Of a stretch of 64,000 nt of DNA, positions 1-11,515 are shown piece after piece. The notes below the pieces were generated by a model, which ran no database searches, had not been told where the DNA came from, and saw only the letters and a list, made by a program, of their open reading frames with translations. Numbering within the stretch: the first letter of the stretch is position 1; every line of letters begins with the position of its first letter. The position numbers and the translations under genes are program-made. Origin of the DNA: Bagarius yarrelli (Eukaryota > Chordata > Actinopteri > Siluriformes > Sisoridae); assembly GCA_005784505.1 (NCBI GenBank), contig VCAZ01000025.1, positions 2,728,501 to 2,792,500 of the forward strand, in the 5' to 3' direction.

Positions 1-139
1 TATTGGAAATAAAGGCTGTTGCTGTAAATTGAAAGTGAAGCCGTTTTATAAAGCTCTCGCCGGCTGAAAGCTGAAAGCTATGCTGGAGTTTCTGCTTCTG
101 CGATTATATATCAGATTTCAGAGAACAGACAAGAAAACA

Positions 140-300
140 ATACTGACTCCTGATTGGAAAACATTGCCCATCTATCTATCCATCCATCCATTCTGTATTG
201 TTATTCTATACAGGGTGGGGCGGGACTGGAGTCTGTTATACGATCGCCATCACAGGGGCACAATCCTATTACAAATACTACTGATCGCTTATAAATGTGA
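140..300 (-). repeat. Degenerate Mermaid-like SINE tail
   Basis: The run of CATC/CTAT units followed by 'acagggtggggcgggactggagtctg' resembles, in decayed form, the 3' tail of the Mermaid-like repeats seen more clearly at 54270-54600 and 60832-61145. Borders are unclear. Confidence 0.35.
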
Positions 301-1325
301 ATAAGCCTACAACGTAAATGAAGGTGCTCAGGATAACTACCAAGCCACCGTGCACCCACTGCTGCCCATATGGGAATAAAACAATCCTTTAAAACTAAAG
401 AACTTAAATTAAATTCCAATCTCCTGGTAATACACTGTACTACAGGAAACCGCTAAGGCAGAAACTACCTAATAGCTGCATTTTCATTGTTGTACTTTGG
501 TTATTACAGGTCCATTAGCAACAATAATCACATTTTTCATTTAAAAAGTTCATCTTCATTACAAGAAGAAGATACGGGAATGTCTTTTAAAGCCATTTCA
601 TTGATACCAATCTGACTAACTGCATTTTATTCAATTTTTTTTTCTTAATCTAACAATATATAATTAGCATGGAATAAAACAATAATAATCATAATAATAA
701 TAATAATAATATTAACGCCAACAACAATAATAATAATGTTTTAATATAACTATCTAATAATAATTATTATTTTTGTCATCATCAATACTACATAAATCAC
801 AAAAAATAGAACAGAACTAAACTCAAACAGAACTAAACTTGACCAAAAACAGACCCGGACTCACGGCGGAGGTTACAAATAAAATCCACAATGCAAGACA
901 AAGAACAAAGGAAACAAGATGCTATAAATACACTGAAAGAAAGAAAGATGAAAGAAAGAACTGAAAACCACATGACTGAATAAACCAATAGCGAAATGAC
1001 ACATACATAATGGCAAGGGAAACACATGACATAAACCAGGAACTAAAATCTTTGGCTATTACAGATTTATCGACAACAGCAATTAAAATTTCTTCTAATA
1101 TTTTTAATTTAGAAACTTTTCATATTTATTACAAAGCTTAAAGATGGACAATTTCTTTTTTTAATTCATTTAAATGATATTAATCTGAAATAACTGCATT
1201 TTTTTTAAATAAGCATTTTTTGTTAAAGTAATGCAATAAAACAATAATAATAATAATTTTTGTAATTATTTATCATCATCATCGTCATTAATACATTGAT
1301 TAAAAAATACAATAGTATTACAATT

Positions 1326-1500
1326 TACATTCACATTTACATCATTTTGGCAGACGTCCTTATCCAGAGCGACTTTCATTTATCTCTTTTATACTACTGA
1401 GCAATTGGGGGTTAAGGGCCTTGCTCAGGGGCCCATCAGTAGGAACTTGGTGGTGCTGGGAATCGAGCCTTAACCTTCCAATTAGCAGTCCAACCACTTC
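1326..1500 (-). repeat. tRNA-derived SINE, common type
   Basis: Reverse copy of the most frequent SINE in this window. The 3' part (gcagacgtccttatccagagcgact) and the reverse of the body (gagcaattgggggttaagggccttgctcaggggccc, then ggtggtgctgggaatcgagcc, the B-box side) are in the expected order. Nearly full length. Confidence 0.85.
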
Positions 1501-3666
1501 TATAATATTAAGTATTATGTATACATTTAGCATTTTTCCAAATTTTGAGGACATTTGATTGATGCTTCGTATGTTTATTTTAGAATGTATTACTGATAAA
1601 GATTTTTATTTAGGGTAGAGAAGGCAACATCTGGATTACCTTTTACTATAATCTGCCTTTAAAGATATCTGTACTTAATATATCTAATACAGTCAAAATT
1701 CACAACGAGGACTCGGGTTGACTTAATCAAGTTAATAACATACCATGAATAAGATACCATCACTGGTTAAGACCTGTTGAAAAACAGTGATGATAATTTT
1801 ACTTAAAAAACCGAATCCTACCAAGAATAACAGTCCATCCACAAGATAACATCAGTGACTTCAAATCAAATGTGTGCACGCATACATAAACATACAGCCT
1901 TATTTGCTACAACACACTGATGATAAATCTTTGGTATCATTTTTGTGAGGTTATACGTTTACATGTCGACAGACAGACGATTCATTAAGTGATACGTGCA
2001 CCAGAGCTGCCATATTGATTTCTCTCTCTCTCTAAACAGAATCCATCCAACAACAACAAAAACATAAACTAAAGCAATCGGAAAACAACTCATCATTCTG
2101 CTTACTGATTAAAACAGTATTATTGATTGGCCGTGCCAGCTCCACTGCCTCACCATGTGGAAATGTAAGCTATGGATGGTAGAACATGTTAGCCCAAATG
2201 GTGAACTGCAGGCTTGCCAGATTAGGCATAGGTTAATCCATTAATCATGAAAGCCGAAAGAGAGGTAGTGCCAGCTTCTGATTGTGACCATAAGGGTCCG
2301 TTTAACATGGACATCTGCTCATCCTGGAGTCAAGTGGCCCTTAGAGGCTGCGGGTGTATCTTTCTAGCAACCGCATTAACATATCTAACACTGCAATGTG
2401 GGATACATCTCAAAAAAAAAACATCTCAAAGCTGGGAGAACATGCCATTATATGTGTAAGATTAGGAACTCGTTAGCACAATTTTGGGTTATTTCAGGAT
2501 CTCGAGAAAGTCAGCGTGGATGTGTGTTTTTGAGGTGAGAAGCGTCAGTGAAAAGGGTATTTTTAGTACTATTCCGATGTCACGTTCTAGAAGGCTGTTA
2601 TCACATACACCGTATAATGATCTTAGAATGATATCTATGATATAGGATGACATTCCGTAAAAAAAATAAAAATTCCGATTTTGCCGAATAACAGCATGAA
2701 TACAGTTAAAAAAAAATCTGATACAGAAAATGATAATTTAAATGACGTCATCACTAAGTAGACATACTGCTTTGCATAAAATACTGGTTTCAACACATTT
2801 GTTACTCTAAATTTAAAAATAATCAGTATAACTAAGCTTAACCTGGTTAACTCTTGGAGCTGATTCATGAGTTTAAGTACATAACTAAACAAAAAAAAAC
2901 CCAAACTGCCTCAAAATAGTGTTTAGCTGTGAAACAAAAACTAACTCCTGCTAGAAACAGAACGTAATATTACCATATTAACTAAGCTAAATTGTTAACT
3001 CTTCTATTAACAGAGTGTAGCTAACATACACTGTATGAAAAAAAAAATCATTGGAACACATGACCATCATATTCATATGGGGTTTTTATTCTTTTTCATA
3101 TTTAAAGGTTAGCAAAATAATGCTCTCTTTAGGTGGAAAAAAGAGGCGAGTCCTTGTTGGAGCCTAGGGTCTTCTTACATAACAGACGATAATGTACGTA
3201 TCAGATTCACATCCCATTTATTTCCAGGCCTGAAAGTGAGCTGAAAATATATTCAAATCCATGTGCTTTTTTCCCCACTTACACGGTCGCCGGTCATATT
3301 CCATCTGTACCAGATTGGAGAAAAAAAATCAGGATTGGGTCACTTGATAGACGCGGTGTAAATGTGGCCTTAGTTCCAGTAAAGGTATAATGTAATGTTA
3401 TAACATACAAACACAATCTGGACAACTGTGCTTTTTACGTTAGTACAAATTATGCATCCACAACCTCACAGCAAGCATTTTAAAATCTATACTGAACACA
3501 TAAAATTAATTATTACAGCAAAGTTATAAAGAGAATCAGTTTGGAAGTCTTTGTATTCTGACTGTATGGCTATCGAGCTGGTTAGAATAACACACCACAT
3601 CATGCATAATTATACTCACAACCTTCAGTCTAAGTTATACTGAGAGCCGTTTCTTCCTTTCTACAG

Positions 3667-3851
3667 GATACGCTATTCTGCAGGCCATCATGGAGAAAGC
3701 AGGTCAGAATGGCTGGCAGGTCAGTGCAATCTGTGTGGAGAACTTCAACGACGCAAACTACCGGCAGCTTCTGGAGGATTTGGATCGCAGGCAGGAGAAA
3801 ACGTTTGTTATAGACTTGGAGCCAGAGCGACTCACCAACATGCTGGAGCAG
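3667..3851 (+). CDS. gria4: gria4 exon 4: amino-terminal domain segment
   Basis: 185 nt after acceptor 'ctacag', followed by donor 'gtacaa'. With one base from the previous exon it reads G-YAILQAIMEKAGQNGWQVS... to NMLEQ. It is part of the LIVBP-like amino-terminal domain, which drives subunit assembly and faces the synaptic cleft. The AGQNGWxVSAICVENFND stretch is typical of GluA4. Oddity: the segment reads VIDLE where, as I recall, all four mammalian GluA paralogues have DCE; the Leu codon is at 3816-3818. The exon is 12 nt shorter than the GluA2 counterpart, which carries four extra residues there. Confidence 0.95.
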
Positions 3852-4297
3852 GTACAACTCAAATGGCAGCACAGAAAATAACTAAGAAATGAATCTACCA
3901 GTTTACATGTGGTCATTTCATGTGTGTGTCTAAAAAACAGACAGTACATATTTTTAAGGGATCTAAACCTTCTCACTTAAAGTCGCTTAGACATTAAAAA
4001 TGAAGTTTTTGCCTATTTTATTTGTGTCCATGTTCAGCAGTGGATGTCACAGTCCTCAGGGTTCAGTCATGGGTCCAACAAATTTTAGTTTTTTTAAGTA
4101 TTTCTATTTTTATCTAAACTAATATTGGCTATAGAACCATAATAAAGGACCCAAAACCCCAAAAACAGAGATAAAAACAACAACAGTATCCTAATTTTAT
4201 ATTAAATTTGTGTCAATTATAATTTACTTGCATGTACCGACTGAACATTTTCCATACATTGATTTCAATTCTTCAACTGGAACAATATAAAGGGTTA

Positions 4298-4460
4298 ATA
4301 AATACATTTACCAAACACCCTTATAGTGACTCACATTTAACTAACCAATTGTGGGTTTATAACCCTGCTCAGGGGCCCAACAGTGTTAGGTGGTGCTGGG
4401 AATCGAACCCACAATCTTCCAGTTAGCAGTTTAACACCCTAACCAATGAGCTACCACTTC
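4298..4460 (-). repeat. tRNA-derived SINE, common type
   Basis: Reverse copy, decayed. 'gctcaggggcccaacagtg' and 'ggtggtgctgggaatcgaaccc' mark the body and the reverse B-box; the 3' end 'ctaccacttc' is the element's start. Confidence 0.8.
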
Positions 4461-4519
4461 TGACATATAGAAAGAATTGAACTTTGGTGTTTTACACTGT
4501 TTATTGTAAACATCTGTAA

Positions 4520-4612
4520 ATACAATGATGATCAAAAGTGTTCAAAATTTTGGAAGGAACCATATAAGGGTGTGATGGTCTGGTGTCCTAATCCTTTTTT
4601 CCATAAAGTTTC
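4520..4612 (-). repeat. Fragment of dispersed repeat with '...ggacacc' end
   Basis: 'ttttggaaggaaccatataagggtgtgatggtctggtgtcc' resembles the end of a common teleost repeat of the kind 'ggccaaaagtttgtggacacc', also seen at 16457, 34826, 45505 and 48640. Likely a DNA-transposon derivative; class not proven. Confidence 0.4.
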
Positions 4613-5237
4613 TATGTGTAAAAATTTCTCCTTCCTTTACCAGCAAATCCTTGTAGAAGAATGTACACACAATTATTCAACAGCTTACATCTTTCTGCGT
4701 TAAATCGCTGTTGCAAACAGAATAAAGAACGTGTAAAGAAGATGAAAGAAAGAAAACAAGACGAAACTGTGTGTGTTTTTTTGAAGGATTTCCTACATCG
4801 ATTAGCATATAGGAATAAGACATAAATAAGGAAAGCGTTTGGCTACAAACATATAAATCTACAAATCCTACAACCCAAGATACAAGATCTGGCAACAACC
4901 AGGTGTAAACTGTGTCTACATGTAAAAATCCGGACATCTGACCAGTTTCAAACTACTTACAATGATTTAGTGCACAAAAACACGTTCCGTTCGCTGTGAA
5001 CGCTATTCACCTCTTTGAAAATCCTTTCTCGCGCTGTCACAAGCCTCTGAGATATGAGAGGCTGTGTTTACTTAATATCTTTGATCTGACAGAACATTAT
5101 AAACCCAGGCAGTGTCTATTATTGCTGTTAATTAAAAACAGCAGAAGTCTGGTTTTTCCCTCCGGCTGGTGGAACAGGCTTTTCATTCAGGTATCGGGAA
5201 AAAAAACGTGACGGCTGCATGTCTGTTGTGTTTGCAG

Positions 5238-5291
5238 ATCGTGAGTGTTGGCAAGCATGTCAAAGGCTACCATTACATCATGGCGAATTTG
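5238..5291 (+). CDS. gria4: gria4 exon 5: amino-terminal domain segment
   Basis: 54 nt between 'tttgcag' and 'gtaagt', phase 0 at both ends, encoding IVSVGKHVKGYHYIMANL. This 54-nt exon is a fixed feature of vertebrate GRIA genes. It continues the amino-terminal domain; the residues differ little from mammalian GluA4. Confidence 0.95.
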
Positions 5292-5587
5292 GTAAGTAAA
5301 ATAGTTTTTCTATTTTTCCGTCTTCATCGTTTCTCTTCTTCCCTTGACACATTTTCTCAACTCATATCCTTCTACTACGTTTTTCTTCCCTCTGTGACTT
5401 TGATATTTTTTTTTTACTTTAAGGGGTCTAATTCCTATTCTGGGCTGCGGCGTTGGTGACAGAATGAAAAGGGGTTGGCTTGAAATAGCAAAAGCCGGAG
5501 GATGAGTGTTTATTGAATCAGTGTTATCACAACCCAGCTTGAATATATTTCTTCCTCTTTTTCTTTTGCTTTTGTCCACCGCAACAG

Positions 5588-5746
5588 GGTTTTAAAGACA
5601 TCAATCTAGAACGTTTCATGCATGGCGGGGCAAACGTGACGGGCTTTCAGCTGGTGGACTTCAGCAATCCCATGGTGATTAAACTTTTGCAGCGCTGGAA
5701 CAAGCTGGACCAGAGAGAGTATCCAGGCTCAGACGTCCCTCCTAAG
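5588..5746 (+). CDS. gria4: gria4 exon 6: amino-terminal domain segment
   Basis: 159 nt (53 codons, phase 0), from 'gcaacag' to donor 'gtaaat'. Begins GFKDINLERFMHGGANVTGF and ends REYPGSDVPPK. Part of the second lobe of the amino-terminal domain. NVT is a potential N-glycosylation site also found in mammalian GluA4. An AT-rich minisatellite starts about 35 nt after the donor. Confidence 0.96.
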
Positions 5747-5782
5747 GTAAATACTCTTGCAAGGTGATTCAAATGTACCAGC

Positions 5783-6510
5783 TTAAATATATATTCTATA
5801 TATATTCCACTCAAATATATTCTATATATATATTCCACTCAAATATATTCTATATATATTCCACTCAAATATATTCTTTATATATATATTCCACTCAAAT
5901 ATATTCCATATATATTCCACTCAATATATATTCCATATATATTCACTCAAATATATTCCATATATTCCACTCAAATATATTCTATATATATTCCACTCTC
6001 AAATATATTCCATATATATTCCACTCAAATATATTCCATATATATTCCACTCAAATATATTCTATATATATTCCACTCAAATATATTCTATATATATTCC
6101 ACTCAAATATATTCTATATATATTCCACTCAAATATATTCTTTATATATATATTCCACTCAAATATATTCCATATATATTCCACTCAGGATATATTCCAT
6201 ATATATTCCACTCAAATATATTCCATATATATTCCACTCAAAAATATATTCCATATATACTTAAATTCACTCAAATATATTCTATATATATATTCCACTC
6301 AAATATATTCTATATATTCCACTCAAAAAACTAATATTCCACTCAAATATATTCCATATATATTCCACTCAAATATATTCCATATATATTCCACTCAAAT
6401 ATATTCTATATATACTCCACTCAAATATATTCCATATATATTCCACTCAAATATATTTCATATTTATTCCACTCAAATATATTTCATATTTATTCCACTC
6501 AAAAATATTT
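5783..6510. repeat. AT-rich minisatellite, ~26-bp unit
   Basis: About 27 tandem copies of 'attccactcaaatatattctatatat' with variants (ccatat for ctatat, extra TA pairs, occasional deletions). Each unit keeps the 'ccactca' core in an otherwise AT-only sequence. It has an accidental long open frame rich in Ile, Tyr and Ser which is not a gene. Confidence 0.97.
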
Positions 6511-6519
6511 CCCGATACA

Positions 6520-6768
6520 TGGGTCAGGATACAACATATTACGATATATTAATATACAATATATCGCAATACTTAAAAAAAAATGCAAAAATGTCAAACA
6601 ACTAAAAATACAACAAAAACTGAGGCTTTTAATCAAATATCAATGTAAATGTAATACAGTTTCAAAAGTAATTTGATATGTATCGACACTAGAGGTTAAA
6701 ATATCGATACACTAAATATTAGCGCAGTAGTTATCTGTATCGATATTTTTACACAGCCCTAAAAAGCA
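6520..6768. mobile_element. hAT-like element fragment (3' end)
   Basis: Contains repeated 'cgatatatt', 'atatcgcaatac' and 'tatcgatatttt' words and stops at 'acacagccct', the reverse complement of the 'agggctgtgt' that opens the related stretch at 11371. This is the look of a non-autonomous hAT element; the other end is not visible, lost in or next to the minisatellite. Confidence 0.45.
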
Positions 6769-8045
6769 CTGTGGTTAAATAAGGACTAAAAACTTATACA
6801 GGAATTTGAACCAAGCCAAACTCACGAATAATGACAAACTAAGCAGAATACTTGGTTTACTATTTCATCATGTAATGCCCCATATTCAGTGTATTACTTT
6901 GTATATTATGGATGCACTGTATATGCGGCGATTAAGCTTTTTTTCAGCATCAGCAGTTTTACATAAGCAGTCCTGGGTACCAGAGATGTTGGAGTCTCTG
7001 CTGCATTTCAGTACTTTTTTATTCGCAGTGATTGCGAACCCTCGTCAGAACAGATGAGCTTGATGGCCTGTAGAGAATGCTACGTGATTGACGTGCTTGA
7101 GGAAATCCTCTTGTTTTAGCCTTTAGCGATGCTGCATTAGGACAGCTTTTCCTAAGCATACACTGCTGACGAGGGATAAGACCTGTGTCCTCAAGAGTGT
7201 ATGGGCTTTAATGGCTCACAGAGGGATACTTGGCCAGCAGTGTTTTGTGTGTGTGTGTGTGTGTGTGTTTAAGCCCATATGGACATAGAAATGTGTGATT
7301 TATTCACATCGTAACCGACTGCAGGTCTAACAGCATGGATTTGGCATAACTTTCTGTCTCTCTGCATGTTTGTTCAAAGCTGTGTTATTTGCATAGCCAC
7401 AGCCACACTCGATGTTCTAGCCTAGCACTTAATTGAAGCTCTTTTGGTGCCACGGCTATTCTCAGAGTCCCTGAAGTCTGCGCTCGCCTCTTCATCATTT
7501 CAATCCTTAGCAGCTGCACCCGGCTCAGTCGTCTTATTTAAGGGCTTCGATAAATTTGCACCCCCACTGCAAACCACAGAGGTCCATATGAAACACTCTG
7601 TTACTGCAGGATGAATGGTGTTGAACGCGTTCTCTTTAACCCCCCACACTGATGCTAACGTCAAGCTGCTTTTCTTCTCGGCATCACCCCAAAGCCTCTC
7701 TAATGAATTTAAGACAATGATGTAACATCCGCCTCCTGGCCTAGAGGACATAATGAACTCCTGTCATCTTTGATAATTAATACATGACTGCAGCGCTGTA
7801 CCAATCTCTTACTGCATCTCCTGCTTCTCTCACACGCTCTTCTGTTTGTCTATTTTCTCTTCTGATGTTTCTTGCCCTGATGCCTTTCCAAAGGTTTGGA
7901 TGTTTTTGTTTGTAAACCAAAAAAAAACTGGGCAAGCAACTTTTCACCTCTAACAGTTTTTCCCAAAGCTTTGAACTGATACGAGCAGCTAAACAAAGAG
8001 GCTTTAAAAGGTGAAGCCGGAAAAAAGGACAAGAATGGAGGACTG

Positions 8046-8195
8046 GGATGTGGTAGCACAGTGGTTAAGGTGTTGGACTGCTGATTATTAAATCAGGGTT
8101 CGATTCCCAGTACCACCAAGTTACCACTGGTGGGCCCCTGAGCATGGTCCATAACCCCCAATTGCTTAGTTGTATAAAAGTGATAAATGTAAATT
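8046..8195 (+). repeat. tRNA-derived SINE, common type
   Basis: Forward copy: 'gtggtagcacagtggttaaggtgttggactgctga' (A-box side), 'gggttcgattccc' (B box), 'gggcccctgagcatgg' body, then 'gttgtataaaag'. Confidence 0.9.
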
Positions 8196-8230
8196 GGAAT
8201 TAATCTGGAATCGGGATTGGACAGAATTTT

Positions 8231-8415
8231 GGGGAAGTGGTAGCGCAGTGGCTAAAGTGTTGGACTGCTATTTGAAATATTAGGATTTGATTCCCAGCTC
8301 CACAAACCTGACACTGCTGGGCCCCTGAGCAAGTCTTTTAACCCCTAATTGCTCAGTTGTGTAAATAGGATGGAAAATAAGTCTCTCTGAAAAAGGGCAT
8401 TTGCCAATTGAGTTA
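8231..8415 (+). repeat. tRNA-derived SINE, common type
   Basis: Second forward copy 35 nt after the previous one, more decayed ('gatttgattcccagctcc'), ending in the '...gggcatttgcc' 3' part. Confidence 0.85.
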
Positions 8416-8667
8416 ATAATATTAGCAGGTCAGATGGAATGTTATACAATCTGTAAGCAAGTTTATTGTCCAGAACAGAGGAAGATCGATACTGATTTTT
8501 AAAGAACTGATACCGATAATTTGCATGTTAATGGAACTGATAACCGATTAATGGGACCGATACTCGTTTACTGCTTTACATCTGTTTTTGACACTAGGCT
8601 AACAACAGTACTGAACTAAACAAGCATTTTCACTTATAACACTGTCAATACTGTCATTTTACCGCTT

Positions 8668-8730
8668 TTTCAATTGGGGGTCACTGGCCTTTTTTAAGGG
8701 GCCCAGCAATGGCGACTTGGTGGTTCTGGA
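8668..8730 (-). repeat. SINE fragment
   Basis: 'caattgggggtcactggcc...ggggcccagcaatggcgacttggtggttctgg' is the middle of the common SINE in reverse, truncated at both ends. Confidence 0.7.
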
Positions 8731-8740
8731 TCTGTTGTAT

Positions 8741-8781
<41 letters not shown>
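8741..8781. repeat. (GATA)n microsatellite
   Basis: About ten uninterrupted GATA units just after the SINE fragment. Confidence 0.97.
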
Positions 8782-9062
8782 GTAAACTATCCATACAACA
8801 TTGCCAATTTGACAATTTATATCAGGAAATGTATTATATTGGAGAGTGGATTAAGGATTTCTTGTACAATACAGTTAACCTGTTAATTTTATATTCATAA
8901 AAAAGACAAATGTATATTATAGGTATTCAGTAACTCTATGTAAATGACACTATCAGAGAATAAAGTACACTGCTGAGAGGTAAGGGTGCCGTGTGTTTGA
9001 ACGAGGGCTGTACAGGATGCTTGGTATTTTGATGACCTTTACCTGACCTTTTGTTTTTGCAG

Positions 9063-9230
9063 TACACCTCTGCTCTGACGTATGACGGAGTGATGGTGAT
9101 GGCAGAAGCTTTCAGGAACCTGCGCAGGCAGAAAGTGGACATCTCGCGCAGGGGCAATGCAGGAGACTGTCTGGCAAACCCAGCAGCTCCCTGGAACCAA
9201 GGCATCGACATGGAGCGCACACTAAAACAG
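9063..9230 (+). CDS. gria4: gria4 exon 7: end of amino-terminal domain
   Basis: 168 nt (56 codons, phase 0) between 'tttttgcag' and 'gtacgc'. Reads YTSALTYDGVMVMAEAFRNL, then RRQKVDISRRGNAGDCLANP and AAPWNQGIDMERTLKQ. The Cys in GDCLANP is the conserved cysteine that forms the amino-terminal-domain disulfide in this family. Length matches the 168-nt exon of other GRIA genes. Confidence 0.97.
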
Positions 9231-10372
9231 GTACGCAGACACACAGAGGGACTTGCTGAGCATAAGCGATGCCAGTGGGCTAAAATACTGCATTATTAAC
9301 GATCATAAAGAGCATGTGTAGTAGTGTACGTTTTTATCCTAATAAAGATCAGTAATGCAAAATCAACTATCTATAATGAAACTTAGATAGCTTTCAATGT
9401 AATTTATTTAGTCGCGTTGCAATTTTAGTAGCTACTGTAGGTTAACTAGTTAGCTATGTTGACAATAGATTTAAAAAAATTGCTAGTCGACTTTCTAAAT
9501 AACTAGCTGTAGACGCTATCTAAGTTATCTTGAAAGAGTAGACTGCATAACTGACAGTTTAGTTTACGAAATATTTGACCATTCGAGCAATTGCTGGTTG
9601 GCTTGCTAATGTAGCAGGTAGTGGGGAACTTATGATCATTTTTAAGGTGAAAACGAAGTGTCGTAAGATGTCGAAACAATTCAAGCTACGATTTCATTGC
9701 TAATTCAGTGCGCCTTGACCGCTAGTCTCTGGAACTATACTAAAGGAAAATTAGCGTTAATTTTCTTAAAGATGTTTCCTCAGGCAGTGTTTTAAAGGCA
9801 AAGTCTCGCAGTTTAATTAGGTTGGTAAATGCGGCGGCCCTAGAATATGACTTATATTACTGTTCTTTAAGTTGGAACAGAAGAGGCCAAACACATTATA
9901 GAAAGAAATGTTCTATCACAGGACTAAAGATAATCTATCACAAGAAATTTCCAGAAGACTTTTCTTATCGCATGACAGAGCTGCATGTTTTTGTCTTCTA
10001 TTCCATATCCATACCGTTTAAAACATTAGAGAACAAACCAGTAGAGAGACTGTTTACCTGGGATATCGGTGGTACTGATACTTATTTCTTATATTTTCCC
10101 ACTGCAACTATTGTGACCTCTAAAAGGGCTGTGTATTCAAGTTAAAAGTGGGAGAATAAGAGCCCTAACTCTAGTCTATAAAAATAAAAATAGAAGGTGA
10201 GGAGTCGTGTTCGATAAAGAGTTGAGGTGAGAGTAATAGTCCGAGTGCAATGTGAAGTTTTAAGCTTAGAGTGGAGAATAATTGAAGAGCAAGCAGAGGC
10301 GGCGGAGTAATAGGAGTGTGAGAGGAGGCAGCTGGATAAGCAGTAATTACATTGTTTATCACCGCAATCCAG
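9231..10372 (+). other. Intron 7 of gria4
   Basis: No clear repeat. The section 9380-9560 is rich in scattered 'agctagtta' and 'ttagatagct' words. Nothing coding seen. Confidence 0.7.
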
Positions 10373-10477
10373 GTCCGGCTCCAAGGATTAACAGGAAATG
10401 TCCAATTTGACCACTATGGGCGCAGAGTCAACTACACCATGGACGTGTTCGAGTTGAAAAGCAACGGCCCCCGAAGA
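10373..10477 (+). CDS. gria4: gria4 exon 8: linker region
   Basis: 105 nt, phase 0, between 'caatccag' and 'gtaaga'. Encodes VRLQGLTGNVQFDHYGRRVN then YTMDVFELKSNGPRR. NYT is a potential glycosylation site. The 105-nt size is conserved in the family. It closes the amino-terminal domain. Confidence 0.96.
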
Positions 10478-10562
10478 GTAAGATCCGCAGCATGACTTTC
10501 CACCATAGATTTTTAAAAATGTATACATTTTCATCGTAAATTACACTATACTATAGAAAATA

Positions 10563-10587
10563 CATATATATATATATATATATATAC
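10563..10587. repeat. (TA)n microsatellite
   Basis: Uninterrupted alternating AT run. Confidence 0.9.
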
Positions 10588-11368
10588 ACACATCCCAGTG
10601 TGTTTACAATTGGGCTTTGATTGTTCTCACGGTTTGTCTTCTTAACTGTCTACTTACATCTGTTGCAGTCTTTTTCACACTCTCTTCTCTCTATCTTTAA
10701 TTTTGTCTTTCCTTGTTTGACTGTTTCGTCCCTTCGGTATATCTCTGGCACTGCTTCAGGTTTTTCTAGCATACTTGAGGGTATGAAGCTCTTTAGAGAG
10801 CAAATCATTTTATAGTCACATTAGCATTTAAGCGACTCATTAAAAACGCTTTAAATAATGTAACATATAAATTATAAATACAAATGAAAGACTTAACTTT
10901 CTAGTTCAAACTGTGTGTGCTGCCCTTAATAAAACTGTCTTTGTGAAAAGCCAACACTGTAAAAAAGAAAATCGGCAATCGTTTGTTATCGCCTGAAGGA
11001 TTAGAAATTTACAACAAGACTCATATTCATTTGCAGAATATTTCGTCCGAGTTAAGATGTTTATAAATATTTCAAGATGAATTATTGTACAGTCGATACT
11101 GTGTATGTTCTGTCTAACCGCCCAGTCTTATCCCCATTTGCACCCACACCAGCCGTACCTTATTATAGTTTTACACTCTTCACCATCACGGCTCCCTATC
11201 TTCCGACACCATCCTCGATAATCCTCATCACAGTCCTTATGTAGGTCACACCCTTCTCACCTTTCTCTGACCCAACAGGGTTCCACCTAAAATCTATGTC
11301 CATTATACCTTCCACTATAACATAATCACATAAACCCCAACACATGACCATCACATTAACATATAATC

Positions 11369-11515
11369 TAGGGCTGTGTTTGTGTAAGGGCCTTACGATA
11401 CGATACATATCACGATACATCGGTCATAAATCAATATATCACGATATATTGCAATACAATACGTATTGCAGTAACTTAAATTTTTAAAACAAATAGCTTA
11501 AAATACAACAAACAC
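11369..11515. mobile_element. hAT-like element fragment (5' end)
   Basis: Opens with 'tagggctgtgtttgtg' and continues with 'cgatacatatcacgatacatcgg', 'atatcacgatatattgcaatac' and 'taaaatacaacaaacac'. The last words also occur at 6540-6620, so this and the 6520-6768 fragment are probably two copies of one non-autonomous hAT-type family. Confidence 0.45.

Larger units (their letters stand above)
1..3666 (+). other. Intron 3 of gria4 (3' part)
   Basis: Non-coding, AT-rich. It holds a degenerate Mermaid-type repeat near 140-300, short (AAT)n runs at 670-770 and 1240-1260, and a reverse-oriented tRNA-type SINE at 1326-1500. Small fragments of a dispersed repeat with a '...ggacacc' end may lie near 3020-3080. 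I see no exon; the short open frames here have no recognisable protein and no splice context. Confidence 0.8.
3852..5237 (+). other. Intron 4 of gria4
   Basis: Holds one reverse SINE (4298-4460) and a fragment of a dispersed repeat (4520-4612). The rest is unremarkable AT-rich DNA. A pyrimidine-poor stretch precedes the acceptor 'tttgcag'. Confidence 0.8.
5747..9062 (+). other. Intron 6 of gria4
   Basis: Begins with a 26-bp AT-rich minisatellite (5783-6510), followed by an hAT-like end (6520-6768). A repeat-poor block at about 6900-8040 has a short (GT)n near 7246-7267. Then come two SINEs in a row (8046-8195 and 8231-8415), a SINE fragment at 8668-8730 and a (GATA)n run. No exon seen. Confidence 0.8.

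Noticed and set aside
5764..6264. 166-codon open frame rich in Ile, Tyr and Ser repeats
   Set aside because: It is the translation of the 26-bp AT minisatellite, has no splice context and lies inside a gria4 intron.
8046..8150. tRNA gene candidate (A-box and B-box like words)
   Set aside because: The boxes belong to a dispersed SINE that recurs over 20 times in the window; no cloverleaf with a proper acceptor stem was found.
9822..10145. 107-codon open frame in intron 7
   Set aside because: No similarity to any family I recognise, no splice signals in a sensible phase, AT-rich codon content and close to exon 8 on the same strand.
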